A DNA stretch of 64,000 nt from Chloroherpetonaceae bacterium (GTDB lineage Bacteria > Bacteroidota > Chlorobiia > Chlorobiales > Thermochlorobacteraceae): NCBI GenBank assembly GCA_025056565.1, contig JANWWA010000005.1, forward strand, positions 7,219-71,218, given 5' to 3'. The position numbers were made by a program, and so were the translations under genes. Below the pieces are notes generated by a model. The model made no database searches. It was not told where the DNA came from and saw only the letters and a list, made by a program, of their open reading frames with translations. Shown here in pieces: positions 54,460 through 63,361 of this stretch (position 1 is the stretch's first letter; every line of letters begins with the position of its first letter).

Positions 54460-55350
54460 ATGGCAGAGGCGCTTCCCAAAGAAATTTTTAAGAAAGTGCG
54501 GCAACTGGAAATTCGCACACGCGGACTTGTCAACAACATTTTCAGTGGCGAGTATCACTCGGCGTTCAAGGGCAAGGGAATGGAGTTTGCTGAAGTGCGC
54601 GAGTATCAGTTCGGTGATGATGTGCGTTCAATTGACTGGAATGTTTCAGCACGGCGAGATGATGTCTTCGTTAAGGTCTATGAAGAAGAACGCGAGCAAA
54701 CGTTAATGATTCTCTTCGATGCGTCAGGGTCTGGCGCATTTGGTTCTGCAAATCAGTTCAAGCGCGACTTAGCGGCAGAAATTTCTGCGACGCTGGCTTT
54801 CAGTGCTATCAAAAATAATGATAAAGTCGGACTGGCAATTTTTACCGACACGGTCGAGAAATTTGTGGCACCACGCAAAGGGCGCACACATGTGCTGAGA
54901 CTGTTGCGAGAAATTTTCTTCTTTTCACCGAAGGGACGCACCACAAACATCGCCGCAGCACTGGACTTTGCTATCCGCGTGCTCAAACGGCGTGCGATTG
55001 TTTTCCTCATCAGCGACCTGATGGACTCAGGATACATTGAAAAAATGAAGCTCATTAACAAAAAGCACGATTTTGTAGTGATTCACATAACGGATCCCCG
55101 AGAGCTTGCACTGCCGCCCATAGGGCTGCTGGAGCTGGAAGATGCGGAAACAGGAGAACATATCGTGGTCGACACATTTGATACAACCTTTCTCAAAAGC
55201 TACGAAAGTCGGATTGCGCAACTTCATTCAAACCGAAAAGCACAATTGCAGCGCTTGCAAATTGACGTGGTGCAAGTGTCCACGCATCAATCTTACATCC
55301 AACCACTGGCAAACTTTTTCCGACAGCGTGAGTTGCGTCAAGCGTTTTGA
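54460..55350 (+). CDS. DUF58 protein with von Willebrand-type domain
   Basis: A 296-residue cytoplasmic protein of the DUF58 family, often found with MoxR ATPases and Bat proteins in aerotolerance or complex-assembly operons. The DUF58 signature SGEYHSAFKGKGMEF and GDDVRSIDWNVSARRD is at residues 30-75, and the metal-site motif FDASGSG marks the vWA fold. Here the gene stands alone; the MoxR and Bat genes are not in the window. Confidence 0.92.
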   Translation: MAEALPKEIFKKVRQLEIRTRGLVNNIFSGEYHSAFKGKGMEFAEVREYQFGDDVRSIDWNVSARRDDVFVKVYEEEREQTLMILFDASGSGAFGSANQFKRDLAAEISATLAFSAIKNNDKVGLAIFTDTVEKFVAPRKGRTHVLRLLREIFFFSPKGRTTNIAAALDFAIRVLKRRAIVFLISDLMDSGYIEKMKLINKKHDFVVIHITDPRELALPPIGLLELEDAETGEHIVVDTFDTTFLKSYESRIAQLHSNRKAQLQRLQIDVVQVSTHQSYIQPLANFFRQRELRQAF

Positions 55351-55413
55351 GGGCCTTTCTGAGCGCAGCTAAATCTCTCGAGGGGAATACAGTCGAGCAC
55401 TGCGACAAGTGAC

Positions 55414-56685
55414 TTAATCTGTCTCTGTCAGTGTAAGACGCAACCAATCCAATGCAGCTTGTGAGAAAAGTTCCTTGTTTTGCAAGCGGTCCTTGGTAAA
55501 ATAAAGCGTTTTGGTTTTAACTTGGTTGCCAAGCTTGTGATTGGTAGCTAAGCCAAGGCAGAGCATCCCGACAGGCTTGGCATCAGAGCCCCCGCTGGGG
55601 CCAGCAATACCCGTAGTGGCGATGGCGATGTCAGCACCTGACTTTGCCAAGCATCCGATAGCCATCTCGCGCGCCACTTCTTCACTGACGGCACCAAATT
55701 CCGCCAGCGTTTCATGCCTCACCCCAAGCGAGCGCTCTTTTGCGGCATTGTTGTATGTTACAAAGCTCTGCAAAAAGTAACTCGAAGAGCCGGGCACATT
55801 GGTAATGCGATGCGCAATCAATCCCCCTGTGCACGATTCGGCAGTGGCAAGCGTCAGCCGGCGTGCCTGTAACAATTTCCCAACTACAGCTTCAATCGGT
55901 TGATCATCAGTGGCGTAGAGATACTTCCGAAGACGACGGGTAATGAAATCTACAACCGCTGAATTTTCTTGCTCAACTTGCTCGCGGTCGGTGCCGCGTG
56001 TGGTGATTCGGAGTTTCACATGGGTTGTTTGTGGAAGATAGGCTAAGGTGGTCTGAGGTAAGAGAAAGGCTTTTTCATCGCCCAGAAGCTCTGAAATCTG
56101 CGATTCACCAATGCCGCTGGTCATCAGATGGGTGTGCTTAATGTAGGTCTTTGAGAGCGGTGCAAAGTAAGGCAAAACAGAGCGGCGCATCATTTCTTGC
56201 ATTTCAATAGGCACACCAGGCATCACAACCACATATCGCTCAGGGTAGCTTGGCAAGTGATGCAAAATCATACCGGGAGCCGTGCCACAAGAATTTTGCA
56301 GCACGAGAGCACCCCGAAGGACTTCGGCTTGTGAGCGGTTGATGTCAGGCATCTTGAGACCACGTCGTTGAAAAAGTGAGAGGCAATTCTGGTAGGCTTC
56401 CTCATTAAATTCGTACTCTAAGCCAAAAAGCTCGGCTAATGCTGCTTTGGTGATGTCATCATGTGTAGGACCTAAGCCACCTGTAAGCACGGCGATATCG
56501 ACTTGTTCCAAAGAGGCTTTTAGTTCAGCTTGAATGATAGCTTTCTGGTCGCCCACGGTTACGATGCGACGCGTCGCAATGCCAATGCGATCGAACTCTT
56601 TTGCAATAAACGAAGCGTTGGTATTGACAACTTGCCCAATGATAAGCTCATCGCCGATAGAGAGAATATCCAGCTGCATTTGCAT
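55414..56685 (-). CDS. cinA: CinA family protein / nicotinamide-nucleotide amidase
   Basis: A 423-residue protein with an N-terminal MoCF-type pyrophosphatase domain (ILSIGDELIIGQVVNTN, LTGGLGPTHDD) and a C-terminal PncC deamidase domain (ATAESCTGGLIAHRITNVPGSS, ATTGIAGPSGGSDAKPVG). It recycles nicotinamide mononucleotide by deamidation and may clear oxidised pyridine nucleotides. A second in-frame ATG two codons on is equally good. A TATCTTTG box lies 44 bases upstream. Confidence 0.95.
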   Translation of the reverse strand: MQMQLDILSIGDELIIGQVVNTNASFIAKEFDRIGIATRRIVTVGDQKAIIQAELKASLEQVDIAVLTGGLGPTHDDITKAALAELFGLEYEFNEEAYQNCLSLFQRRGLKMPDINRSQAEVLRGALVLQNSCGTAPGMILHHLPSYPERYVVVMPGVPIEMQEMMRRSVLPYFAPLSKTYIKHTHLMTSGIGESQISELLGDEKAFLLPQTTLAYLPQTTHVKLRITTRGTDREQVEQENSAVVDFITRRLRKYLYATDDQPIEAVVGKLLQARRLTLATAESCTGGLIAHRITNVPGSSSYFLQSFVTYNNAAKERSLGVRHETLAEFGAVSEEVAREMAIGCLAKSGADIAIATTGIAGPSGGSDAKPVGMLCLGLATNHKLGNQVKTKTLYFTKDRLQNKELFSQAALDWLRLTLTETD

Positions 56686-56728
56686 TGAGATTGAGATTCC
56701 GCACTGAGCTGCTCAAATGAAGGCATAG

Positions 56729-56736
56729 CAAAGATA
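56729..56736 (-). promoter_or_regulatory. Candidate -7 box of cinA
   Basis: Minus-strand TATCTTTG followed by C, 44 bases before the start. Confidence 0.4.
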
Positions 56737-56787
56737 GGACTTTTCTCGGCTTTTAGGCACAGAGCAACTCAGTGCAGAAAGAGGGTT

Positions 56788-57069
56788 TTAAACTGTGGCT
56801 GCCGAGGGAGTCGAGGAAGTTTTTTCGCTGGAGCTGTCTGACTTTGTAGATTCGGTGGACTTGCTGTGGCCGTTCTTGGCGGAGCTATTCTTGTAGTCGG
56901 TGTTGTAGAATCCTGTGCCCTTGAGCACAAAACCGCCTGCAGCGCTAATGACGCGTTGAAAAGTTTCCTTGCCGCAGCTGGTGCAAACGGTTAAAGCAGG
57001 TTCGGTAATGCGTTGTTGAATTTCAGCTTCATAGCCGCAGGCAAGGCAGCGATAGTCATACATTGGCAT
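56788..57069 (-). CDS. FmdB-type zinc-ribbon protein
   Basis: A 93-residue protein with a zinc ribbon: two CxxC pairs (CLACG and CTSCG) spaced as in the FmdB family, then [14 protein letters not shown]. The tail is Ser/Thr/Lys-rich. The frame runs far upstream, but the ATG at 57069 has a strong AAGGAGGGG site. The family is widespread but of uncertain role. It is divergent from the gas-vesicle cluster. Confidence 0.93.
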   Translation of the reverse strand: MPMYDYRCLACGYEAEIQQRITEPALTVCTSCGKETFQRVISAAGGFVLKGTGFYNTDYKNSSAKNGHSKSTESTKSDSSSEKTSSTPSAATV

Positions 57070-57133
57070 AGTCGTTCCCCTCCTTACGGTTTTGAAGTTG
57101 TTTTTTCCGCCGAGAGCAAACGCTTGGGACGTA

Positions 57134-57147
57134 GCGGAACGTTCCGC
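57134..57147. promoter_or_regulatory. Perfect palindrome between fmdB and gvpA
   Basis: GCGGAACGTTCCGC is a perfect 14-base palindrome in the 254-base divergent region. It lies about 65 bases before the fmdB-type gene and 177 before gvpA, and could be an operator of either. A small hairpin (CGCTTCGGCG) follows directly. Confidence 0.4.
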
Positions 57148-57323
57148 CGCTTCGGCGAAGAATTTTAGACAAGAAATTGGACGATTTCCGCCAAAAGCAT
57201 CGCAAAAATATCCGTTGTGATTTGTGGCACAGATGTTGTAAGTTGAGACAGATACGCAGAGCGACAGTTGCCGCCACTTCGCTTTGCGTAAGCAGCAAGG
57301 CGGAAACTTAAACACCGTTCAAA

Positions 57324-57530
57324 ATGGCAATCGAAAAATCAACTGGTGCCTCGAGCCTTGCGGAAGTCATTGACCGCATTTTAGACAAGGGCATCGTCAT
57401 TGATGCATTTGCACGCGTCTCACTGGTTGGCATTGAACTGGTCGCCGTGGAAGCGCGCGTCGTGATTGCCTCCGTTGAGACCTATCTCAAATATGCCGAA
57501 GCAATTGGTCTGACCGCAACGGCTGCCTAA
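57324..57530 (+). CDS. gvpA: Gas vesicle structural protein GvpA
   Basis: The 68-residue main shell protein. The sequence is almost the family consensus ([52 protein letters not shown]). Many copies assemble into the ribs of the hollow gas vesicle, giving buoyancy. It is the first gene of the cluster and the next gene starts nine bases after its stop. Confidence 0.97.
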   Translation: MAIEKSTGASSLAEVIDRILDKGIVIDAFARVSLVGIELVAVEARVVIASVETYLKYAEAIGLTATAA

Positions 57531-57539
57531 GGAATAGAC

Positions 57540-58343
57540 TTGCTGACTTGCCCTTTGAAAGCAACCAAAGTGCATGTCACCGAGTCTAAGGCGCCAGAAA
57601 TGAGAATTGCCATCGCAAAAAGCGGAACAAAGAGCAGAAAAACCTGTAGAACGATGCATAAGGCAACAGAGCCAGCGTCTATGACTGTACCTATTTCCTC
57701 AAGTGAAGCGACGGCATTATATCAAGAAGCTTTGCAGATTCTTCAGAGCGCGCTGTGCTCAACGGGAATGCTTGTGAAAGCATTTGAAGAGACAACCACA
57801 CAAGCACGCACGATGCATACTGAGTACGATGGAGTGTTGCGTGCGTCCTTAGCCCAGCACTGCTCGGTGCGCTACAAAGATTTTGATCAGATGTTGCAAC
57901 AGGCGCTGGCAGCGCAGCACCAATGCGAAAAAGAGCTATCGCTATCTTTACAGCAATTTCTGCAGGAGCAAACTGAGATAAGCCAAGAAGTCCTCACTGA
58001 GTTGGCGGCTTTGCCAGCAGCTCAGCAATCTGAGCGCCAGCGACGTGCTGAAGAGGTAGCAGCACTCACTAAAAAGTTTGCAGAGTTGCATCAAAGGCGC
58101 CGTGAAGAGCTATTAGAAATGCTAAGTGCGTTCAAGGCGGAGCAAGAGGCGTTTTCTATGCGCCTGCGCGAATGCTTGGCAGAGGCAAAGAAAATGCGTC
58201 TAAGAGACCTTCGAGAAATGTTCCAAGCTTTTGAGCGTGCGACGGCTGCACGCATTGCGCAAACTAAAGCTCGCCGGCAAGAAGTTGCCGAAATGCTCCA
58301 GCGCTTCAGGCAGCAACGCAAGAACAATTCTAAAAACCCGTAA
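57540..58343 (+). CDS. Coiled-coil protein in the gas-vesicle cluster (possible GvpC analogue)
   Basis: A 267-residue helical protein rich in Gln, Glu, Ala and Arg. The TTG at 57540 has a TAAGGAA site six bases upstream; ATG codons at 57600, 57654 or 57681 are alternatives that would remove a basic start. The motifs EMLSAF and EMFQAF near the end lie exactly 33 residues apart, the length of the cyanobacterial GvpC repeat, and a related EMLQRF follows after 25. No sequence identity to GvpC is claimed. Its place straight after gvpA fits an outer stiffening protein. Confidence 0.72.
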   Translation: MLTCPLKATKVHVTESKAPEMRIAIAKSGTKSRKTCRTMHKATEPASMTVPISSSEATALYQEALQILQSALCSTGMLVKAFEETTTQARTMHTEYDGVLRASLAQHCSVRYKDFDQMLQQALAAQHQCEKELSLSLQQFLQEQTEISQEVLTELAALPAAQQSERQRRAEEVAALTKKFAELHQRRREELLEMLSAFKAEQEAFSMRLRECLAEAKKMRLRDLREMFQAFERATAARIAQTKARRQEVAEMLQRFRQQRKNNSKNP

Positions 58344-58347
58344 CATA

Positions 58348-59028
58348 ATGACTTCGACGATGACCGTTTCAAGCAGCCCAACTATGCACGCCATTGTGGA
58401 AGGCATTAAAGTCGCTCGCCAAGAGCGAGCACGCAAAGCAATTGAGCGCGCAGAGTTTGTCAAGCAAATGCAAACAGAGACGGCTCGGCTGCGCAAAACT
58501 TTTGCTCACCAGCAAGAACAAGTTCGCAAAGAGAATGCAGCAAGAAAACAGCAAGTTGAAACAATGTTGGCGCAGCATCAAGCTGAGCTAAAAGCCGCCG
58601 TCAAGCAGCTCTCACAAAGGCATCAACAGTTAAGAGAGCGTTGCCGAGCTGAGCACAAAACCCTGCAGCTAATGATAAAACAGCAAGCCGTAGCGCTGCG
58701 TACCAACCTGAAAACAGCTGAGCAAACACGCCTGCAACAGCAGCAGGTCTTAATGAATCGCATTCACGATGTAATTTGCAGCAAGCAAGAAGAGGTGAAG
58801 CGCATTCAGCAAGAAGTTACGAAGCTAAGACAGCGTGCAAGAGAAGTGGTGCAAGCGTTTGCGCAAGAACACAAGCAAAATCAAGCAATTTGGGCTGAGC
58901 TATCACAGCAAAAGGCACTGAGTGTGCCAAAATCGACAAAGGTGGCAACAACCAAAGCAATGAATGAACTAAGCGAGCTGGAAAAGCAATTTGCCATCAA
59001 TATCCCATTTGCAAAGCCAAAAAAATAA
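58348..59028 (+). CDS. Second coiled-coil protein in the gas-vesicle cluster
   Basis: A 226-residue helical protein, almost wholly Gln/Lys/Arg/Ala/Glu coiled coil (for example QQVETMLAQHQAELKAAVKQ). The ATG at 58348 lies four bases after the previous stop; the frame is open back to 58231 inside the previous gene, which is a shadow. It shares style but not clear sequence with the preceding protein. The short C-terminal segment (ELEKQFAINIPFAKPKK) is distinct. Role unknown, probably gas-vesicle assembly or surface binding. Confidence 0.75.
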   Translation: MTSTMTVSSSPTMHAIVEGIKVARQERARKAIERAEFVKQMQTETARLRKTFAHQQEQVRKENAARKQQVETMLAQHQAELKAAVKQLSQRHQQLRERCRAEHKTLQLMIKQQAVALRTNLKTAEQTRLQQQQVLMNRIHDVICSKQEEVKRIQQEVTKLRQRAREVVQAFAQEHKQNQAIWAELSQQKALSVPKSTKVATTKAMNELSELEKQFAINIPFAKPKK

Positions 59029-59047
59029 CCACTAACCTGACTGTCTT

Positions 59048-60064
59048 GTGAAAACGATGAACGAAGAGATTAGCACCGTTATAGAGGCGTCGCCATTACC
59101 AGACTTTGTGGAAACCAAGTATGTCAAAGATTTGACCTACCGTGCTCTGACTTACATTGAGGCAGGTTTCCCAATTCACTTGCGTGGCGCCAGTGGCACA
59201 GGGAAAACCACACTAGCAATGCACATTGCAAGCAAGATTGGTCGCCCGATTGTGATGATTCACGGCGATGCAGAATACAAGACAAGCGACCTTGTTGGAG
59301 GTGAGTATGGCTACCATAGCCGGCGTGTTGTTGACCGCTTCCAATCACGAGTGCTCAAGGTGGAGGAAGATTTTGCCAAGCGTTGGGTCGACAGCCGCCT
59401 CACAGTGGCGTGCAAGTATGGCTTTACGCTGCTTTACGACGAATTTACACGCTCCCGCGCCGAAGCGAACAATGTATTGCTGTCAGTGTTGCAAGAAAAA
59501 ATTTTAGACATTCCCGCAGCACGTGCAGGGGAAGATGGCTACCTGAAGGTGCACCCAAACTTTGTAGGCATCTTCACTAGCAATCCAGAAGAATACGCAG
59601 GGGTGCATAAGGCGGCCGATGCGCTCCGTGACCGAATGATTACCATTGATTTGGACTATCCTGATTTTGAGACCGAAGTGGCAATTGTCATGGCAAAATC
59701 TAAGCTCTCGCAAGCTGATGCAGAAGAAATTGTCTCAATTGTGCGGGCGCTACGCGAGAGCGGTCGCTGTGAATTTGCACCAACGGTGCGTGCCGCGATT
59801 ATGATTTCTAAGACCTTAGCCGTGCAGCGCACCAAAATCTATCAACCGCCTGATTTCTTTTTGCAAATCTGTCAGGATATCTTGGCATCGGAGACTAGCC
59901 GCATTGGCTCAAAGACCAATCAAGAAGAAGTTCGTAGCCTTGTAAAAAAACTGGTCGAGCGGTCGCGCCTCTATCGTGAAACCGCTATCGCCAGCAAAGT
60001 GCCACTGCCGCGAAGTGCGGAAGCAAACTTGCATGTATTGCGCTCAGAAAAACTCGCTAAGTAA
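59048..60064 (+). CDS. gvpN: Gas vesicle AAA ATPase GvpN
   Basis: A 338-residue MoxR-type AAA ATPase needed for gas vesicle enlargement. Walker A GASGTGKTT lies near residue 48, Walker B FTLLYDEF and sensor FTSNPEEYAG follow, and KTSDLVGGEYGY is typical of GvpN. The GTG at 59048 is used; an ATG three codons later is just as possible. The gene is in the same strand and order as the rest of the cluster. Confidence 0.94.
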   Translation: MKTMNEEISTVIEASPLPDFVETKYVKDLTYRALTYIEAGFPIHLRGASGTGKTTLAMHIASKIGRPIVMIHGDAEYKTSDLVGGEYGYHSRRVVDRFQSRVLKVEEDFAKRWVDSRLTVACKYGFTLLYDEFTRSRAEANNVLLSVLQEKILDIPAARAGEDGYLKVHPNFVGIFTSNPEEYAGVHKAADALRDRMITIDLDYPDFETEVAIVMAKSKLSQADAEEIVSIVRALRESGRCEFAPTVRAAIMISKTLAVQRTKIYQPPDFFLQICQDILASETSRIGSKTNQEEVRSLVKKLVERSRLYRETAIASKVPLPRSAEANLHVLRSEKLAK

Positions 60065-60082
60065 CTGCTCGCCAATCGTGCT

Positions 60083-60337
60083 ATGAACTTTGAAGAAGCG
60101 GCAAAAAAGGTGATTACATTTGTCGGTGCGATGACGGGTAGCACGGCAAAGCTCATTCGGCTCGAGAAAGTGTCAGATGGTTGGCTGGGTTACGCAGAGG
60201 TGTATGAAGAAAGTGCGTTCATCAAATCAATCGGTCTGCCAAGCCGCGTAATGGATCGCAACATTTATGAGGTAAAGCTCAATCCATCGCTGGAAGTGGT
60301 CGCCTTTGCGCGCAAAACCGACAGTGAGGTGCTATGA
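60083..60337 (+). CDS. gvpO: Gas vesicle protein GvpO
   Basis: An 84-residue protein that fits GvpO by length and pattern (GWLGYAEVYEES, RVMDRNIYEVKLNPSLEVVAF). GvpO helps assembly and may regulate expression. Its stop overlaps the next start by four bases (ATGA). Confidence 0.85.
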   Translation: MNFEEAAKKVITFVGAMTGSTAKLIRLEKVSDGWLGYAEVYEESAFIKSIGLPSRVMDRNIYEVKLNPSLEVVAFARKTDSEVL

Positions 60338-60660
60338 GCAAAGATGGCATCACCTACTCCACTGGCAGCAGCTCACTGGCCGATATTTTGGAGCGCGTCT
60401 TAGACAAAGGCGTGGTCATTGCTGGCGACATTAAGGTCAATCTGGCAGATGTAGAGCTGCTTAGCATTAAAATTCGTCTGGTAATTTGCTCCGTCGAGAA
60501 AGCAATGCAAATGGGCATCAATTGGTGGCAGAGCGACCCAATGCTGTCCAGCGAAGCACGCACCAAAGAATTAGAGCAAGAAAACATAGAACTCAAAGCG
60601 CGGCTTGAAGCGCTCGAGAAGCAACTTTCAACGCTTTTGCCGCCGCAACCTAAACCCTAA
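60334..60660 (+). CDS. GvpA-family minor gas vesicle protein (GvpJ-like)
   Basis: A 108-residue paralogue of GvpA: residues 12-60 (SSLADILERVLDKGVVIAGD, DVELLSIKIRLVICSVEKA) align with it, and a C-terminal coiled coil of about 40 residues is added. GvpJ, GvpM and GvpS share this plan and are thought to form the vesicle tips or start nucleation; which one this is cannot be decided here. Confidence 0.88.
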   Translation: MSKDGITYSTGSSSLADILERVLDKGVVIAGDIKVNLADVELLSIKIRLVICSVEKAMQMGINWWQSDPMLSSEARTKELEQENIELKARLEALEKQLSTLLPPQPKP

Positions 60661-60667
60661 GTAGGCA

Positions 60668-60967
60668 ATGGCAACCATGAAGACGATTAGCGCTATTAAG
60701 TCAGCTCGCAGCCTCAAGCGCATCCCAAGATCCAAAACTGCAAAGCCTGTCGGTCCTAGCGGCAACTATCTCAATCTTTATGTGCTCTCCACCGAAAAAG
60801 AACGCTTGGAAAAGGAACTGGCGGCAGTAGAGCGACGACGCAGTGAAATCATCAAGCAACTAGCGAATGTAATGAAAGAAATCGAGGAGCTGACGAAAAA
60901 GCATCTGAAAGAGAGTGAAAAAAAACAGCCTGATAAGCCGTTCAAGACAATGTCGCTAAACTACTAA
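60668..60967 (+). CDS. Small coiled-coil gas vesicle protein (GvpV-like)
   Basis: A 99-residue protein with a basic start and a coiled coil (LNLYVLSTEKERLEKELAAV, ERRRSEIIKQLANVMKEIEE). The combination of L-x-LY and E-K-E-R-L followed by ERR resembles cyanobacterial GvpV in outline, but the match is from memory of the pattern and needs a profile search. It lies 8 bases after the previous gene. Confidence 0.55.
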   Translation: MATMKTISAIKSARSLKRIPRSKTAKPVGPSGNYLNLYVLSTEKERLEKELAAVERRRSEIIKQLANVMKEIEELTKKHLKESEKKQPDKPFKTMSLNY

Positions 60968-60980
60968 CGAGGATAGAACG

Positions 60981-61505
60981 ATGGCACAAGAAAAGTCCAA
61001 GGATCCAGTTAGCACCATTCTGGAAGGCATTGAGCGACTGGCACAGCTGGCAGAAACTCTGCAGCAGAAAGCAGAAACCTTCTCAAGAGAAGGAGAGATT
61101 GATTTAAGTGCCCTTAAAGAGGGAATGAAGGCTCGATACAGCATTGCTCTAAAGACGGTTTCAGGAGGAAATGCAGCGCGTGCTGCACGCTTTACCACTA
61201 AGTTTACTTCATCGGCAAGCGTGCGCCAGCAGCCAAGTAACTCTGCTTCTGTGCCAAAAACTATTGAGCCTGACACAGACCTCTTCGTAGAAGCGACGGC
61301 AATTAAAATCTATGTGCAGTTGCCCGGTGTGCAAGAAAAAGATATTCGGCTCGTGCTGCGAGGTGACATTTTAGAGCTGGAAGCGAAGGGTACACGGCAA
61401 CATTTTTACAAGGAAATTTTGCTGCCTAAGCCTGTTCAGCCCAGTTCGCTGGAAAAGCATCTACGCAATGGTGTGTTGGAGATTAGCCTGTGGCTGTCGG
61501 TCTAA
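60981..61505 (+). CDS. Hsp20-like gas vesicle protein (GvpH-like)
   Basis: A 174-residue protein. The first 75 residues are helical and linker-like; residues 92-174 form a small heat-shock alpha-crystallin domain (EPDTDLFVEA, KIYVQLPGVQEKDIRLVLRGDILELEA, YKEILLPKPV). GvpH and GvpG-adjacent Hsp20 proteins of this form stabilise gas vesicle components in other bacteria. It is the last gene of the cluster and converges with the transferase gene. Confidence 0.82.
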   Translation: MAQEKSKDPVSTILEGIERLAQLAETLQQKAETFSREGEIDLSALKEGMKARYSIALKTVSGGNAARAARFTTKFTSSASVRQQPSNSASVPKTIEPDTDLFVEATAIKIYVQLPGVQEKDIRLVLRGDILELEAKGTRQHFYKEILLPKPVQPSSLEKHLRNGVLEISLWLSV

Positions 61506-61540
61506 TCTCTTTCAAAAACAAAAGGTAGCTCAGTGAGTGA

Positions 61541-63250
61541 CTAATATCCTGCGGCTTGCCCATCTTTGCGTGATTCTGAAGCGCCGTAGTAGACCTTATT
61601 TTTCGCATCATACATTATGGCTTGGTAACCGCCATAGCTGCTCAAACCGTAGCCAACACGATGACCGAGCTTCAGAAGCTCGCGTATGGTTTCGTGTGCA
61701 AATCCAGTTTCCAGCAGAACCGTGCCGCCATCTGTCATTTTTTCGCCCGTAGGTTCAGAGGAGCCTTCGTGTGCAATGCGAGGAGCATCACCTGCTTCTT
61801 GAATGTTCATTCCGTAGTCAATAATGTTCATCAAGATTTGCACATGTCCAAGCGGTTGAAATTCACCGCCCATTACGCCAAAGCTCAGGAAAGGCTCTCC
61901 GTCTTTGGTAACGAAAGCAGGAATAATCGTATGGAATGGACGCTTATGAGGGGCATACACGTTTGCATCGCCTTCATTTAGCGAGAACAGTTCTCCACGG
62001 TTCTGTAGCATAAAACCAAGTCCATCTGGCACCATACCTGACCCCATGCCACGATAATTGCTCTGAATCAGCGAGACCATATTGCCGTCTTTATCCGCTG
62101 TGGTAAGGTAAATGGTGCCACCCTCTTTAAGGGCAGGATTCCCTGCTTCAATGCGGCGTGCTGCACGCTCCATGCTGATGAGTTTGCGCCGTTCATTGGC
62201 ATACTCTTTCGAAATCAGTGCAGCAACTGGCACCTTGGCAAAGTCAGGGTCAGCGTAATATTTGGCGCGGTCTTCAAACGCAAGTTTCTTTGCTTCTACG
62301 AATAAGTGGATATGCTCTTTGCTGCCAAAAGGGATTTTCTGAAAGTCGTATCCTTCCAAGATGTTTAGCATCTGCAAAGCAGCAATGCCTTGACTATTGG
62401 GCGGCAGTTCCCAAACCGTATAGCCACGATAAGTGGTAGAAACGGGCTCGACCCACTCAGACTTATGGTCTTCAAAATCTTTTGCGGTCAGAAAGCCACC
62501 TTGCGCTTTCATAAAGGTCTCAATGATTTTGGGAATCTCACCCTTGTAGAATGCGTCTCGGCCACCGTTTGCAATTTTCTCGAGCGTATTGGCAAGAAGA
62601 GGGTTTTTGAAGATTTCGCCTTTCTTGGGAGTGCGCCCATTAGGGGCATAGACTTCTTTCACATTTGGAAACTGCGCAAGGGCTGCAACATTACGCTCCC
62701 AGTAGTAAGCAATCAGCTCTGAGACAGGGAAGCCCTCGCGGGCATACTTGATGGCAGGGGCGAGCAAAGTTTTCATCGGCAGTTTGCCAAACCGCTTATG
62801 TAACTCAAACCAGCCATCTACACAACCGGGCACACTCACAGGCAGCGGCCCGACGGAAGGAATTCGCTTTAAGCCACGGTCTTTGAACTCTTTAAGTGTA
62901 AGCGCATAAGGGGAGCGACCGCTGGCATTGAGCCCATAGAGTTTTTTGGTTTTGGCATCCCAGACAATTGCAAACAAGTCGCCGCCGATACCACAGCCTG
63001 TCGGTTCCATAAGCCCGAGTGCAGCGTTGGCTGCAATCGCCGCATCAACTGCGGTGCCGCCTTGCCGCAAAATATCAAGCCCAATCTGGGTAGCAAGGGG
63101 CTGGCTAGTGCAAACCATTCCGTTCTGTGCAATCACTTCTGAGCGTGTGGCAAAGCTCTTGCCTGTGATACGGTCTTGTGCCCAAAGCAAGAGCGAAATG
63201 TTAGCAAGCCATATAAAGAGTGCAAACACAGTCAAAAGTAATTTTCTCAT
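61541..63250 (-). CDS. ggt: Gamma-glutamyltransferase
   Basis: A 569-residue periplasmic enzyme that cleaves gamma-glutamyl bonds such as in glutathione and self-processes into two chains. The signal peptide is RKLLLTVFALFIWLANISLLLWAQ; the ATG at 63250 is chosen for it, though the frame runs 30 codons upstream. The large-chain motifs AAIAANAALGLMEPTGCGIGGD and the nucleophile region GGTIYLTTADKDGNMVS (Thr about 378) are present. The nucleophile segment is of the bacterial YwrD-like type. Confidence 0.94.
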   Translation of the reverse strand: MRKLLLTVFALFIWLANISLLLWAQDRITGKSFATRSEVIAQNGMVCTSQPLATQIGLDILRQGGTAVDAAIAANAALGLMEPTGCGIGGDLFAIVWDAKTKKLYGLNASGRSPYALTLKEFKDRGLKRIPSVGPLPVSVPGCVDGWFELHKRFGKLPMKTLLAPAIKYAREGFPVSELIAYYWERNVAALAQFPNVKEVYAPNGRTPKKGEIFKNPLLANTLEKIANGGRDAFYKGEIPKIIETFMKAQGGFLTAKDFEDHKSEWVEPVSTTYRGYTVWELPPNSQGIAALQMLNILEGYDFQKIPFGSKEHIHLFVEAKKLAFEDRAKYYADPDFAKVPVAALISKEYANERRKLISMERAARRIEAGNPALKEGGTIYLTTADKDGNMVSLIQSNYRGMGSGMVPDGLGFMLQNRGELFSLNEGDANVYAPHKRPFHTIIPAFVTKDGEPFLSFGVMGGEFQPLGHVQILMNIIDYGMNIQEAGDAPRIAHEGSSEPTGEKMTDGGTVLLETGFAHETIRELLKLGHRVGYGLSSYGGYQAIMYDAKNKVYYGASESRKDGQAAGY

Positions 63251-63361
63251 CTTGCTTCTTTGCTGGTTTGTTTGATAACCTGAATATAATCCGTGCAGCC
63301 TTGAATGCAACTTTTCGTAAAGAAAAAGTGCCCACTGCAACCTAAACGAAAAGGGACAGCT

